Assembly (NCBI RefSeq): GCF_022827545.1
Contig: NZ_CP094671.1
Coordinates: 1 to 64,000, forward strand
Direction of reading: 5' to 3'
Source: Hymenobacter tibetensis
GTDB lineage: Bacteria > Bacteroidota > Bacteroidia > Cytophagales > Hymenobacteraceae
Length of the DNA stretch: 64,000 bases
Part shown: piece after piece, positions 17,163 through 25,616 of the stretch
Layout: each line of letters begins with the position of its first letter
How positions within the stretch are numbered: the stretch's first letter is position 1
Notes under the pieces: generated by a model
Told to the model about the DNA's origin: nothing
Seen by the model: the letters and a program-made list of their open reading frames with translations, nothing else
The model's database searches: none
Position numbers and translations under genes: made by a program

Positions 17163-17361
17163 GCCGTGACAAAGGCCGGTATTGACAAAGCGAAGCACAA
17201 GGACCGGACGGTCCTTATTCTATTCTCTTTAGTATATTTGCTTTTCGTCCTCTTACCAGGGCGCACTTACCTATTCAGACAACTTAGGCTACCATTCTCT
17301 TGGTAGTCGGATCTGCCTAGCGTGTAAAGTTCTTTATCCCCTACCTCCGTTCGCTACGAGT

Positions 17362-17793
17362 ATGAGTGATGTACGCATACAGACAATCAAAGTGGTCATT
17401 GACGTAGAACTGCGCGAGCAGGCACCGAGCACGGCTCCGCTACCGGCCTCAGACCCCGAGGCGGAAGGCCACGCCTATGAACAGGCTTTGTTCGCCGCGC
17501 TCCGGGCTGATCCTGAACGCTACGCCGAGTTTATCAAAGCTCGGGTCATCAGTAGGATTGAAGCATTTGGGTTCAACAACATGTTTGCTGGCCTGGCCCA
17601 GCTACCTGATACGTATACAGCGAGTGTAGTGGTATTGGAAAGCCTGTTGCCGGGTTTCTCTGAGCCAGCCCAAGCGTACTTGCAGGAGAGCATCACGAAT
17701 GGGTGGATCACCGAAAGCAAGGATAGTATCTTCACGACAGTAGATGCCACCCCAGTCCGGCTGACGGTGGAATACCCACCTCAATCTTCCTGA
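17362..17793 (+). CDS. Hypothetical acidic protein
   Basis: This 143-residue frame starts at a good ATG and has the balance of a real, soluble protein, with helical segments (HAYEQALFAALRADPERYAEF and VISRIEAFGFNNMFAGL). No family was recognised. There is no signal peptide or membrane helix. It is the only plus-strand gene between the XRE regulator and the recombinase pair and ends 8 bp before a strong hairpin. Confidence 0.6.
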   Translation: MSDVRIQTIKVVIDVELREQAPSTAPLPASDPEAEGHAYEQALFAALRADPERYAEFIKARVISRIEAFGFNNMFAGLAQLPDTYTASVVVLESLLPGFSEPAQAYLQESITNGWITESKDSIFTTVDATPVRLTVEYPPQSS

Positions 17794-17800
17794 GTTAAGC

Positions 17801-17844
17801 TTCACTGGTTCCAAACCAGGCATACCCCTTTTGGAACCAGTGAA
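17801..17844. terminator. Bidirectional terminator between convergent genes
   Basis: A perfect 15-bp inverted repeat, TTCACTGGTTCCAAA (17801-17815) and its complement (17830-17844), surrounds a 14-nt loop. It sits between the ends of the hypothetical gene and the large recombinase gene, so it can serve both. Confidence 0.8.
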
Positions 17845-17864
17845 ACTATACCCACTTGTACAGA

Positions 17865-20102
17865 TTACGAGCGCATTGCTAGACGGATAAGCACATTGTT
17901 CATCGTGGCTAGTTGGCGCCGCTCATCCGCCGGTACATCGACATTGCGCAACAGATCCGCCAGACTTTCTTGTGCGCGCAATACAAAGCCCTGGCTAGAT
18001 ACTTTGGGTAGGTTGAACAAATGGGCCAAGTAGTTGCCGGGCTCTGGCTCTTTTTCTTGTTCAACAAATTCGGAATCTTGGTCAGCGTCGAATAAATGCG
18101 GGGAACACGCATTGTTGAGCAATGCATCGGGCGCAGTTGCATAGTCAAGAGAGGACTTATCATCACGAATTGCTTCAGCATGCTGTTGAGTATTCCATTC
18201 ATCATCTAGATCAAGATAATTACGGAGACTCACCTGGTTTCCGTGACCAAGCCACTGACGCAACTCCTCCGTTCCTAAACCCGCTTTATAGTAGCGAGTA
18301 GCTAATGTTGCGCGGACTCGGTGACAATGAATACGCCCTTTCGTGTCGTAGTCATTTACGCGTGCTTTGCGGCATAGCAACGGAATCAGTACTTGGTTGA
18401 TGTAGGCCGCACTAATGCTTCGACCACGCCATTCGAAGAGGAAATGAACAAGTCCTTTGGCCGTTTTATCTTGGCGCCGATGCCCCGCAGGCCGGATGGC
18501 TTCCCAAGCGTCAACTAATGCTCGCAAGCGGTAGTCAACTGGTTTTCTAAATTCACCGCAGGACTTGTTGACCGGTATTTTCAGGATACAGATGTGGGCT
18601 AAGGTGCTCTTCCGGGCTTCCGAATCATGGTCATGATGAGGGGGGAGCCGGACGCATCCACTTTCTAGCCGCAAGATTTCATCTCGCCGTAGGCCACCAA
18701 ACACTAGGACACAAGCAAGTGCCTGTACCAACTCCGCAGGATAAGAAGCCTCGTGTTCATTGATTTTAAGCCCTTTAGTTAAGACTGTTATATCCTCTCG
18801 GGCAAGAGTTAAAGCGGCTTGCGTCACTTTCTCCCATATTGAATCTTCAATAGCTTTTGGATTCGGCCTAATCTCGTCGATGATTTCCTTAGGAGTTCTT
18901 AAATCAACATGTGGATTAAACCGCAGCGTAAACCATTTATTCTCCTGCCCATAGGTGAAGAAACAACGAATGGCATTGATAAGCTGTGCCTTGACCGCTG
19001 GCTTGAGTTTTTCCCCAGCAAAAGCGGACTTCCGCTCATGCGAAGGATTGTTCCACTCGCCTACCCGCATCCCGTCGACGGCTTGCACTACATTTTGAGC
19101 GATGGTGACGTTCCATTGCTGCGGCAGATACTTGGTTGGATACTTATCTACAACATAACGAACAATCTTGGCGATGCGCGAGCGTTGCGACTCAACCGTA
19201 CGTGGTTCGTTTCCGCATTCGGTGCACCAACGATCAAGAAGTTCTCCCCATTCAGGTGGCAAGAGATCCTTACGCCTTTTAGGACCGGGCACCTTTGGTT
19301 TGCGGGCCGTTAACGGGGGAGCGCCAACCACCGGTGGCAATACTTCGCTAAGAATACCCCAGCTATAAAGCGCTTCTGAAATTGTCACGCATGCGGGCTT
19401 CAGCGATTGGTACGAATGAGGTTTAGCTGCGACTTCCTTCAAAAGGTCAACCGTAAGCTCCTCAAGTTCTGGCTTTTGGTTTAGTAGTAAGGCTAAGCAA
19501 AGGCACTCGGTCAAGCCGGGGACATTATAATAGGCAGAGCGCCCCATTTCCCTCATAGCCGTACGTACCGTCTCAATTGCATAGCTGATAGCTTTGTCTC
19601 CTAATATACGCCGAGCGGATTGGGCAATATGGCAATTTGTAATAGCCTGATGGATCGGAAACCGCTTAATTAGATATGCGCAATTCACCAGAATTGGACG
19701 CAAACAATGCGCTGTAGGTAGCATGGGCAGCCAATCGATTCGGAAGTCACCATACCGATCGCTAAACTCCAGTTGAGTTACACCAACGATTTCCAACCAT
19801 GTGTCTTCGCTCCACGCCCACATGCTCGTTTGCCGTTCATACATTTCCTTGAGTAACAAGGCACAACAGGCGAATTTGTATTTTAGGCTGGGGTCGTTGT
19901 ACTTGCAGCATGCAAATATTGATTCGATGGGTTGAATCAGCCGTTGCAACGGGTGCAGTTCCTGATGCCGGTTCCGGTGCGCTTTATGTTTATCTGCTGG
20001 GGCGTGGTTGATCCAAGTGGCAAGCAGAATCTTTTCATGGTTCGTCAAACTTGCGGCACGATCAAACAGCACAAGTTGGGAGGGCCATTCAGTTATGAGC
20101 AT
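17865..20102 (-). CDS. Large tyrosine recombinase (745 residues), second of a tandem pair
   Basis: The C-terminal half is a tyrosine recombinase domain: the first Arg in GGLRRDEILRLESG, then HRVRATLATRYY, LGHGN and the nucleophile Tyr in LRNYLDLD. The long N-terminal half (about 350 residues) is not recognised and makes the protein about twice the usual integrase length. The start is placed at the ATG at 20102 (MLITEWPSQLVLF), 13 bp after the stop of the upstream integrase; a longer frame from 20222 overlaps that gene. Tandem integrases of unequal size are known from mobile units such as recombinase-in-trio elements, but only two are present here. The protein should cut and rejoin DNA at a specific site; the site is unknown. 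Confidence 0.87.
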   Translation of the reverse strand: MLITEWPSQLVLFDRAASLTNHEKILLATWINHAPADKHKAHRNRHQELHPLQRLIQPIESIFACCKYNDPSLKYKFACCALLLKEMYERQTSMWAWSEDTWLEIVGVTQLEFSDRYGDFRIDWLPMLPTAHCLRPILVNCAYLIKRFPIHQAITNCHIAQSARRILGDKAISYAIETVRTAMREMGRSAYYNVPGLTECLCLALLLNQKPELEELTVDLLKEVAAKPHSYQSLKPACVTISEALYSWGILSEVLPPVVGAPPLTARKPKVPGPKRRKDLLPPEWGELLDRWCTECGNEPRTVESQRSRIAKIVRYVVDKYPTKYLPQQWNVTIAQNVVQAVDGMRVGEWNNPSHERKSAFAGEKLKPAVKAQLINAIRCFFTYGQENKWFTLRFNPHVDLRTPKEIIDEIRPNPKAIEDSIWEKVTQAALTLAREDITVLTKGLKINEHEASYPAELVQALACVLVFGGLRRDEILRLESGCVRLPPHHDHDSEARKSTLAHICILKIPVNKSCGEFRKPVDYRLRALVDAWEAIRPAGHRRQDKTAKGLVHFLFEWRGRSISAAYINQVLIPLLCRKARVNDYDTKGRIHCHRVRATLATRYYKAGLGTEELRQWLGHGNQVSLRNYLDLDDEWNTQQHAEAIRDDKSSLDYATAPDALLNNACSPHLFDADQDSEFVEQEKEPEPGNYLAHLFNLPKVSSQGFVLRAQESLADLLRNVDVPADERRQLATMNNVLIRLAMRS

Positions 20103-20115
20103 AAGGGTATATAGC

Positions 20116-21141
20116 TTACTGTGGGTTAGTAATAGCGGTCTGCGTAAGAACCCGAGCCAGTCCGACCATGAGTTGCTCCGGCATGTGCTGCCGATAGTGC
20201 TTGGTACTTTCTTCATTGCCATGCCCAGCGTGCCGGGTCACTCTCGTTGAACTATAGCCTTGATCGGCGAAATGGTTGATTGACAGTCGTCGGAGGGTAT
20301 GGGGCGTAAAACGCAGCAGATCCGCTCGTGCAGCTACCCGGTCAACCACTTTTCGCCACGTAGCATCAGAAATCGGTTGGCCTCGATTCTGAGTCGATTC
20401 CGATACAAAAAGCACTTCGCTACCGTGACCGGAGGCTTGGGGACGGGTAGCTAAATAGTGGTCCAACAAAGCGCGCGTACTAGATGAGAACTGGGAACAG
20501 CGTCGGTCGTTCTTCATTTTCGTGTTTAGGGCTCGCAACGTGATTGTAGTTCCCACTATATCAGCAACGTGCAGGGTACAGAGTTCATTTTTTCGCAAGG
20601 CACATTCATAGCTTAGCGCCACCATCAGATTATTGCGTAAGGACTCTTCTTTCATGCCGGTCATGAAGCGGTGCCACTCCTCCTGCCTAGGAAGCCATGG
20701 CAATTTCTTTTCCACTCGAACTACTCCCCGGCGCGGATTGCCGTGGCGATTACGGGGAGCTTGTTCGTGCTGAGCAAATGGAACGGTGTCACGTATACCC
20801 GCCTCCAGCAAATAGCGATAATACATCTGCAACGCGGTCCAGTATTTTCGCCGCGTTGCGCTAGCTAATCCTGTTCGGTGAACGACGACCCCTTTAACAA
20901 CTTTACTAACAGGACGCTTCTTAAGGTCCGCTAAATAGGCTAGCAAGTCGGCTTGAGCTGCCGTGACATAGTTGATTTTATGGGGCGCACAAAATCGGAG
21001 GTAGTCCTGTACCGCATAGGCATAGGCTTCAATCGTACTTGCGCATCGGTCACAAGTAAAGGTTTTTCTCAGCCAGTATCGGATGGTAGAATGAGCGGCC
21101 AGAGCGCTAGTGAGTTGAGGGGGGAGAGTTATCTCAAGCAT
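20116..21141 (-). CDS. Tyrosine recombinase / integrase (341 residues), first of a tandem pair
   Basis: The protein has the normal two-part layout. An N-terminal SAM-like DNA-binding region (about 20-120, with FTCDRCASTIEAYAYAVQDY and LLAYLADL) is followed by the catalytic domain with Arg in YECALRKNELCTL, HTLRRLSINHF, AGHGNE and the Tyr in STKHYRQHM. All catalytic residues are present. It leads a two-gene unit with the larger recombinase 13 bp downstream. It may resolve plasmid dimers, since a plasmid replicon lies 2-5 kb to the right, or it may move a small integrating element. An AT-rich stretch precedes it. Confidence 0.92.
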   Translation of the reverse strand: MLEITLPPQLTSALAAHSTIRYWLRKTFTCDRCASTIEAYAYAVQDYLRFCAPHKINYVTAAQADLLAYLADLKKRPVSKVVKGVVVHRTGLASATRRKYWTALQMYYRYLLEAGIRDTVPFAQHEQAPRNRHGNPRRGVVRVEKKLPWLPRQEEWHRFMTGMKEESLRNNLMVALSYECALRKNELCTLHVADIVGTTITLRALNTKMKNDRRCSQFSSSTRALLDHYLATRPQASGHGSEVLFVSESTQNRGQPISDATWRKVVDRVAARADLLRFTPHTLRRLSINHFADQGYSSTRVTRHAGHGNEESTKHYRQHMPEQLMVGLARVLTQTAITNPQ

Positions 21142-21716
21142 TAGGAGAAGTGAAGTGGTGAGTACTAAACTTCTGCAAAAGTATGCAAGTTCTTATATGA
21201 ATACTTCAATAAATTTAGCAAAAAAATACTTCATTGTAATTTAACTATTCCAATCACGCCACTAACTTTAATGGCATTTTTTAGCTTTTTTAAATGACAC
21301 AACTTGTATTTTTATAACTTTTTTAATATTGTAATTATAAGTCATATTAACAAAAAAGTTATATAAAATAAAATAGTGTAGTTGTCTGATTCTTTGATCA
21401 TTTTTGATACACAGTGCACAGAACTCTATATTCTGTGCACTGTCAATAAATCATTGATAAACAAAATGTTATGTTATTAAATTATACAAAAACGCTTTTA
21501 TTATAACTTATCCAATAAATAGTATTTATAACGCGGTTGCGCTGAAGGAATAGTTATATATAAAATTGCTTTTTTGCACCTTATATTACCTCTCCTTTTT
21601 GATACCTAACCGCACGTCACATTCTGCTGTAAAACAGGATTCTGGACTTCACATTCTGCCTATTATTGCCACCACCTATGTGGAGTATTTTCTCTGGTGC
21701 TTAAAGAAGATTCTTT
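21142..21716. other. Strongly AT-rich non-coding stretch upstream of the recombinases
   Basis: About 450 bp (21145-21600) is much richer in A and T than anything around it and has no gene. A small inverted repeat, ACAGTGCACAGAACTCTATATTCTGTGCACTGT, lies near 21411-21443 (arms ACAGTGCACAGAA / TTCTGTGCACTGT). Such a stretch next to recombinase genes could hold their promoter, operator or recombination site. This is inference. Confidence 0.55.
21411..21443. repeat. 13-bp inverted repeat upstream of the recombinase pair
   Basis: The arms ACAGTGCACAGAA and TTCTGTGCACTGT are exact complements around the 7-nt spacer CTCTATA. Each arm contains the palindrome GTGCAC. It is too AT-embedded and has too poor a T-tail to be a clear terminator. 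It could be an operator or a recombinase core site; no direct evidence supports either. Confidence 0.6.
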
Positions 21717-21866
21717 TTACGCAGTAGGACGGTGTAACAGGCGTTGCACTGACATCTTAAAGAAGGCTTGACCACGGCGGGTGCGGAAGCCGGCCTCATT
21801 AAGTTCCGTGGCAATCTGCTGTAGCGAGAGTCCTTGTCGATGCAGGACAAGGCTAACCGACTGGCC
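21717..21866 (-). pseudogene. C-terminal remnant of a serine recombinase / resolvase
   Basis: The minus strand reads LSLQQIATELNEAGFRTRRG, then FFKMSVQRLLHR, and ends in TAA at 21717. This is the 'recombinase' domain helix-turn-helix typical of serine recombinases of mobile elements (LSLRxIAxxLNxxGxxTRRG). About 50 codons remain and there is no catalytic domain. It abuts a TraN remnant, so a conjugative element probably decayed here. Confidence 0.6.
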
Positions 21867-21898
21867 TGTCGGTTCTGCGAATTATCGATGGCATTGGT

Positions 21899-22359
21899 TT
21901 AGCGCACCTGCAAGCTCTTAGCGATGGCTGGGTGGAAATGCGCTTGTTCGCCGACGTTCAACGTGAAGGCCGCCTGATCCCGCGCAACGGCTTTTTGATT
22001 GCTTTGGTGCCGAAAGGCCTGTACACTACGGACGATCTGTTCCGCTTGCCCATTTACCTTTATAACAAGTCCAACAGCAGTTACGACGTGGACTTCATTG
22101 AATTCTACATTCGTGACAAGAAGCTGACTACATGCACGGCACTGCAGCAATCAGAGGTAGCGCCCTTGTTTGTCTACAATGCGGGTCAGACCGTGATTCC
22201 TGGGCCGGGCGGCCTGGAGCAGGTGTACATGCTGCACAAGTTCACCATCCCCGATGACAAAAACCGGTGGTGAAAATGTTCGAGCGCGGCGGTGGCCGTC
22301 ATCTTACCTTCCCCGTGACAAACGAGGGTATTCTGAAGGTCCGCAAACTTAAACGTTAA
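21899..22359 (+). pseudogene. traN: Broken conjugative-transposon TraN gene (DUF4138)
   Basis: The plus strand reads FRLPIYLYNKSNSSYDVDFI, then FYIRDKKL, then EVAPLFVYN and HKFTIPDDK, the hallmark order of TraN proteins of Bacteroidota conjugative transposons. The frame then meets TGG TGA near 22270. The homologous tail (KMFERGGGRHLTFPV, then ILKVRKLKR) continues in another frame to TAA at 22359. One frameshift and the lost N-terminal half show it is not functional. TraN normally sits in the outer part of the mating channel. Confidence 0.85.
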
Positions 22360-22396
22360 GCTACTGGCGTCGCGGTGCCACACGTGGGGCGATGAT

Positions 22397-22438
22397 CAGG
22401 CCAGGGTACAGCTTGGTGCTGTACCCTGGCCTGTTTTA
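22397..22438 (+). terminator. Intrinsic terminator after the traN remnant
   Basis: A perfect 16-bp stem CAGGCCAGGGTACAGC with its complement surrounds the loop TTGGT and is followed by TTTTAT. It is probably left over from the conjugation operon, and is still intact. Confidence 0.88.
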
Positions 22439-22563
22439 TATTGTCGCCTACCTATTACTGAGTAACTACGTTTCATGCGAAGTAAAGCCGGACTTAGCTA
22501 GAAATTCAGGCCCTTCCCGGTCGAACCGTTCGTGGTCTGCTCCTCCCCTACCCTATGCTGCTA

Positions 22564-22944
22564 CTAGCCTTTTCTACGAAGCTGTTCCGGTAGTTCCGGG
22601 CTTCTTTTAAAGAAGTCTGTTAAGATGAAGTCTATCAACACTTGCTTGGTCACGTGCCGGGGCGCAGTATCCAGCATATCAGCCAGCTTATCTAAGTTCT
22701 CGGGCGATATTCGGATTGCCCGCGGGACCATAAGTGGTTTGGGATCTTTTGTTTTCCCAGCCGCCTTTTGCTCGGCGGCTGGCGCAGCTATTGCTGCCGG
22801 AGGTGGTATCTGCGGGGCGGATTCCTGCTCGTTCGTTTCCTGATCACTATCTATTGGAGGAAAAAAGACCCGGGCAGGAGCCGAACGGGGGGCAACTGGG
22901 GCCAGCGATTGTTTGCGAGGGGAGAGCTTATTATCCGATGCCAT
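22564..22944 (-). CDS. Putative ParB-like partner of ParA (small DNA-binding protein)
   Basis: The 126-residue protein lies 11 bp after parA on the same strand, the usual place for the second partition gene. The N-terminal ~70 residues are low-complexity and Pro/Ala-rich (PQIPPPAAIAAPAAE). The C-terminal ~50 residues look like a small DNA-binding fold (PRAIRISPENLDKLADML, HVTKQVLIDFILTDFF), with a hint of ribbon-helix-helix. It has no HTH of true ParB and no CTPase motif, so it would belong to a small-adaptor (type Ib-like) partition system. The role is inferred from position and size. It should bind the centromere and ParA. Confidence 0.65.
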   Translation of the reverse strand: MASDNKLSPRKQSLAPVAPRSAPARVFFPPIDSDQETNEQESAPQIPPPAAIAAPAAEQKAAGKTKDPKPLMVPRAIRISPENLDKLADMLDTAPRHVTKQVLIDFILTDFFKRSPELPEQLRRKG

Positions 22945-22955
22945 TGTAGAAAAGA

Positions 22956-23789
22956 TTAGTTGAGGACTTCCAGTAGTTTAGTGGTCAGGTCGCGATAGTC
23001 CCTGCCAACCCGGGTGTCGAGCCCAGTCTCGGAAATGATGCGCCCTTTGGACTGGGCATCTTCTATTGTCTTGTCGACTCGGACGTTACCCAGCATGTAG
23101 TCGGATCCATACGAAGAACTTACGTACTCTTCAATGCGGCTTACGGCCAGCTTTTCGGCGTTGCTGGCAATTCTGGGGTTGTACGTCATGATGCCGACGC
23201 CTAGGAACTGCAGGCCTGGATTAAGCTGATCCCGTACTCCTTCTGCCGCCTCACAGACATTTTTGATTCCGTCGAAGCTAAAGGTGGCCGGCTTGGAAGG
23301 CACAAAGAATCCATCAGCAGCCACCAGGGCAACATAAGTATACGTTGACATTTGGGGGGGGCAGTCCAGCAAAATGAAGTCGTAGTGCGGCCGTACCGGG
23401 CGCAAGGCCTTGCGCAGTAGGTTGGGCATATCTGGTTTTTTTCGAAGCGCGCTTTCGTACGTGTCCATCAAATAAGAAGCCGGCACGAAATGCAGCGTGT
23501 ACTCACTGGGCTGTTCTATACTGGGAGTATACGCCAGAATAGCTTCCTGCATGGATGCGGACCCCGCTAGTACATCCCCCGTATGCAAGGCAATCTCAAA
23601 CTCCGTGTTGGGGTCTATGAGATGCTTGGTCAGGTTGGCTTGTGGATCAAGATCGACAAGCAGAACCTTGTACCCCATATCCGCGAGCTGAGCGCCGACT
23701 GCAACTGTCGTCGTTGTTTTGCAAACGCCTCCTTTGTTGTTGGTGATGGCAATCACGCGACAAGAGCGTTCCTGAGTGGTTGTTGGCAT
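22956..23789 (-). CDS. parA: ParA partition ATPase
   Basis: The 277-residue protein has the deviant Walker A motif KGGVCKT (19-25), which fits KGGxxK[T/S], then the strand VLLVDLDPQANLT (Walker A') and DFILLDCPPQ (Walker B). It is a plasmid-type ParA that lacks the long N-terminal HTH of type Ia proteins. The ATG at 23789 is preferred; the frame extends upstream to a GTG at 23918, but that part is the TAC repeat tract and is unlikely to be translated. It forms an operon with the small gene 11 bp downstream. ParA proteins use ATP-driven gradients on the nucleoid to segregate plasmids, so the protein is a marker of a replicon backbone. Confidence 0.92.
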   Translation of the reverse strand: MPTTTQERSCRVIAITNNKGGVCKTTTTVAVGAQLADMGYKVLLVDLDPQANLTKHLIDPNTEFEIALHTGDVLAGSASMQEAILAYTPSIEQPSEYTLHFVPASYLMDTYESALRKKPDMPNLLRKALRPVRPHYDFILLDCPPQMSTYTYVALVAADGFFVPSKPATFSFDGIKNVCEAAEGVRDQLNPGLQFLGVGIMTYNPRIASNAEKLAVSRIEEYVSSSYGSDYMLGNVRVDKTIEDAQSKGRIISETGLDTRVGRDYRDLTTKLLEVLN

Positions 23790-23837
23790 AATGATAAGGG
23801 TTGCGCAGAACGTGTGCTTTAGGCGTTGCAATATATC

Positions 23838-24165
23838 ATAATCTACTACAAGCAATACAATCGCTACTCCAATTACAGTTGATACTCGTGCTACCAATAC
23901 TACTTTTAGTACGTCCACTACTTGTGCTATAACTACTACTCAGTAGTATAATAAATACAAACGATACGAACTATACAGTTACTACAACTACTACTTTGTA
24001 GTGTAGTAGTTACAGCTACTACAGTATATGCGTATACTACAGTTGCTACAACCACTACATTTGTATCAAGTGATACAACTACTACAGTTATTACATACAC
24101 TACTGCTACTACACTAATTACAAATGCTACAAAAAGCTACAAATCAATTGTAATACTCTATCTAT
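23838..24165. repeat. TAC-rich periodic repeat tract upstream of parA (possible centromere)
   Basis: For about 330 bp the sequence is built from TAC-containing units spaced mostly 3, 6 or 9 bp apart, for example ATACAATCGCTACTCCAAT and CTACAACTACTACTTTG. Related blocks such as TACAGTTACTAC, TACAGTTGCTAC and TACAGTTATTAC recur. It is AT-rich and has no gene on the plus strand. Its place directly upstream of parA is where type Ib partition systems keep their centromere and operator repeats. Function is inferred from position only. Confidence 0.6.
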
Positions 24166-24937
24166 AAGTAAGTTATAGCTTTTATCTTCTAGTACTGTTA
24201 TCACCGTTGAAGTAAAATGCCCTCCTGGACAGGGGTAACACGATGCGCATATTGCCAAGGATATCATGCCGCAGGAGGATAGGTGGGGCGGCTAAGGCGC
24301 TACTATATAGGTGGCTTCCACCGTTGCGCTTCGCTCATTAAACTTGTATTCCTGCACTTGCTTACCTGCCAGAAGCTTGAAACAAGTGGAAATCGCGCCA
24401 GGGTGGCAAAGTGTACCCTCACGCGGAAGGGAGGAACAAGTAGCTTCACTACTTACATCGTGCCCGGCAAGTCAAGGCGTAACGGGAGGCCACTTGTTAG
24501 CCGGGGTTTCGGGGATTGAACTCAGTTGTGTGAGGCACACAGGAACGGAGGCGTTGGCCTACACTGCTGTGAAGAAGTTGTCAACGATTCAGGCTGGCCA
24601 GTAGGACAGCAGGCCCCCAATGGCTGGCAAAAACTCCACACGTGGTAGGTTGCCAAGCCTAGACAGGGGAGGAGCCACACTGCTACGTGTGGCTGAAGTA
24701 GGGCCTAGCTTCCACGCTCGGATCGCCAGCTACCAAGTCGGGTAGTGCGCAACCCTTGTCACCAACAACCAACCGAGCCTTTTGCTGCCTACCCATTGTG
24801 CTCGCTCGTCTTGCGGGCGTAAAGGAGATACACGCGGCTGGCGGGTTCCCTTGGCTGCTGGCTGCTGCCCAACCAGCCTAGTACCAAATGAGTTGCCGCT
24901 GGTTTGCTCTTAGAAGTCTTACTCCGTCATTACTGCA
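24166..24937. other. Gene-free stretch between the parA repeats and the iterons
   Basis: About 770 bp hold no gene that I can support. Several short frames are open, but none has protein-like composition over its length. The GC-rich middle (24380-24720) contains local inverted repeats, such as CCACAC...GTGTGG near 24677-24702. It could be a structured RNA, a decayed element or replication control DNA; I cannot decide between these. Confidence 0.4.
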
Positions 24938-25042
24938 TCTATTACAAAAACCACGACAACCGACGCGCGAATTATTGCCACCAGCTCCGAGAACCTGCGT
25001 GTAGCAACTGACAAGGTAGTTCGTCGTGGTTTTTGTAATAGA
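24938..25042. repeat. Two distal iterons in inverted orientation
   Basis: Exact copies of TCTATTACAAAAACCACGA lie at 24938-24956 (plus) and 25024-25042 (minus), 67 bp apart and facing each other. They carry the same 19-bp unit as the main cluster upstream of the Rep gene. Outlying iterons of this kind often add to copy-number control and incompatibility. Confidence 0.85.
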
Positions 25043-25086
25043 TAGTTCGTCCAACCAGACCAAAGAGGGGAGGGGAGGGGGCTGGC

Positions 25087-25158
25087 TCGTGGTTTTTGTA
25101 ATAGATACATCCTGCAAACCCTCCCGGCAACACGCTTCATCTATTACAAAAACCACGA
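25087..25158. repeat. Two further distal iterons in diverging orientation
   Basis: Exact copies of the 19-bp unit lie at 25087-25105 (minus) and 25140-25158 (plus), 34 bp apart, pointing away from each other. With the pair at 24938/25024 they form a symmetric +/-/-/+ arrangement. Confidence 0.85.
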
Positions 25159-25195
25159 GCGCGCCGCGCCGCAATGAAACCTACCTCTTGATCGC

Positions 25196-25330
25196 ACTAT
25201 AGTCCTTACACATGTTGGGTAAATTCTATATCCCCTCTCGTTATATAATTCCCTTAAAAAAAGCGACCTCTTTTCCCCTTTAAATAGGTTGTTCCTTTCT
25301 TTATAAGGTTTATAAGGTTTACGGGTGCTA
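25196..25330. other. AT-rich segment between the iteron groups (possible unwinding region)
   Basis: The segment is rich in A and T, with TAAATTCTATA, GTTATATAATTCCCTTAAAA and a tandem TTTATAAGG/TTTATAAGG repeat near 25300-25315. In iteron plasmids an AT-rich region next to the iterons is where the strands first open. I found no clear DnaA box. The role is inferred. Confidence 0.45.
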
Positions 25331-25364
25331 TAACAAGTTGTTTAGCAACGACTTATATGGGTCA

Positions 25365-25515
25365 TCTATTACAAGAACCACGACGATCTATTACAGAAAC
25401 CACGACAATCTATTACAAAAACCACGAGCCATGTATTACAAGAACCACGACAATCTATTACAAGAACCACGACGATCTATTACAGAAACCACGTGATCTA
25501 TTACAAAAACCACGA
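25365..25515 (+). repeat. Main iteron cluster of a plasmid replication origin
   Basis: Seven direct copies of a 19-bp unit close to TCTATTACAARAACCACGA start at 25365, 25387, 25409, 25432, 25454, 25476 and 25497. The spacing is 21-23 bp, which is two helical turns, so all copies face the same side of the DNA. The copies differ mainly at the middle (AAAAA, AAGAA or AGAAA). They end about 175 bp before the initiator gene. This is the standard form of a Rep_3-type iteron origin. Confidence 0.95.
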
Positions 25516-25616
25516 CCAAGCGTGCAAACGGGGTAGGCTGGGAGCCACATGGTGGTTGGCAGCTATTACCAAAGCACGAAATAAACGCTCGAGGTACACT
25601 GGTGCGACGAGTTGTT

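Noticed and set aside
23007..23789. ParA P-loop KGGVCKT seen as a damaged Walker A
   Set aside because: ParA proteins use the deviant form KGGxxK[T/S]; only the variable position carries Cys, so the motif is intact.
23790..23918. N-terminal extension of ParA from a GTG at 23918
   Set aside because: The DNA is part of the TAC repeat tract, and the ATG at 23789 gives the normal type Ib ParA length.
24250..24750. Group II intron or other ribozyme
   Set aside because: I could not find a convincing domain V hairpin or reverse-transcriptase fragment, so the idea has no support beyond local inverted repeats.
25365..25515. Regular 19-bp repeats that could be mistaken for a CRISPR array
   Set aside because: The gaps between repeats are only 2-4 bp, too short for spacers, and an iteron-binding Rep gene follows directly.
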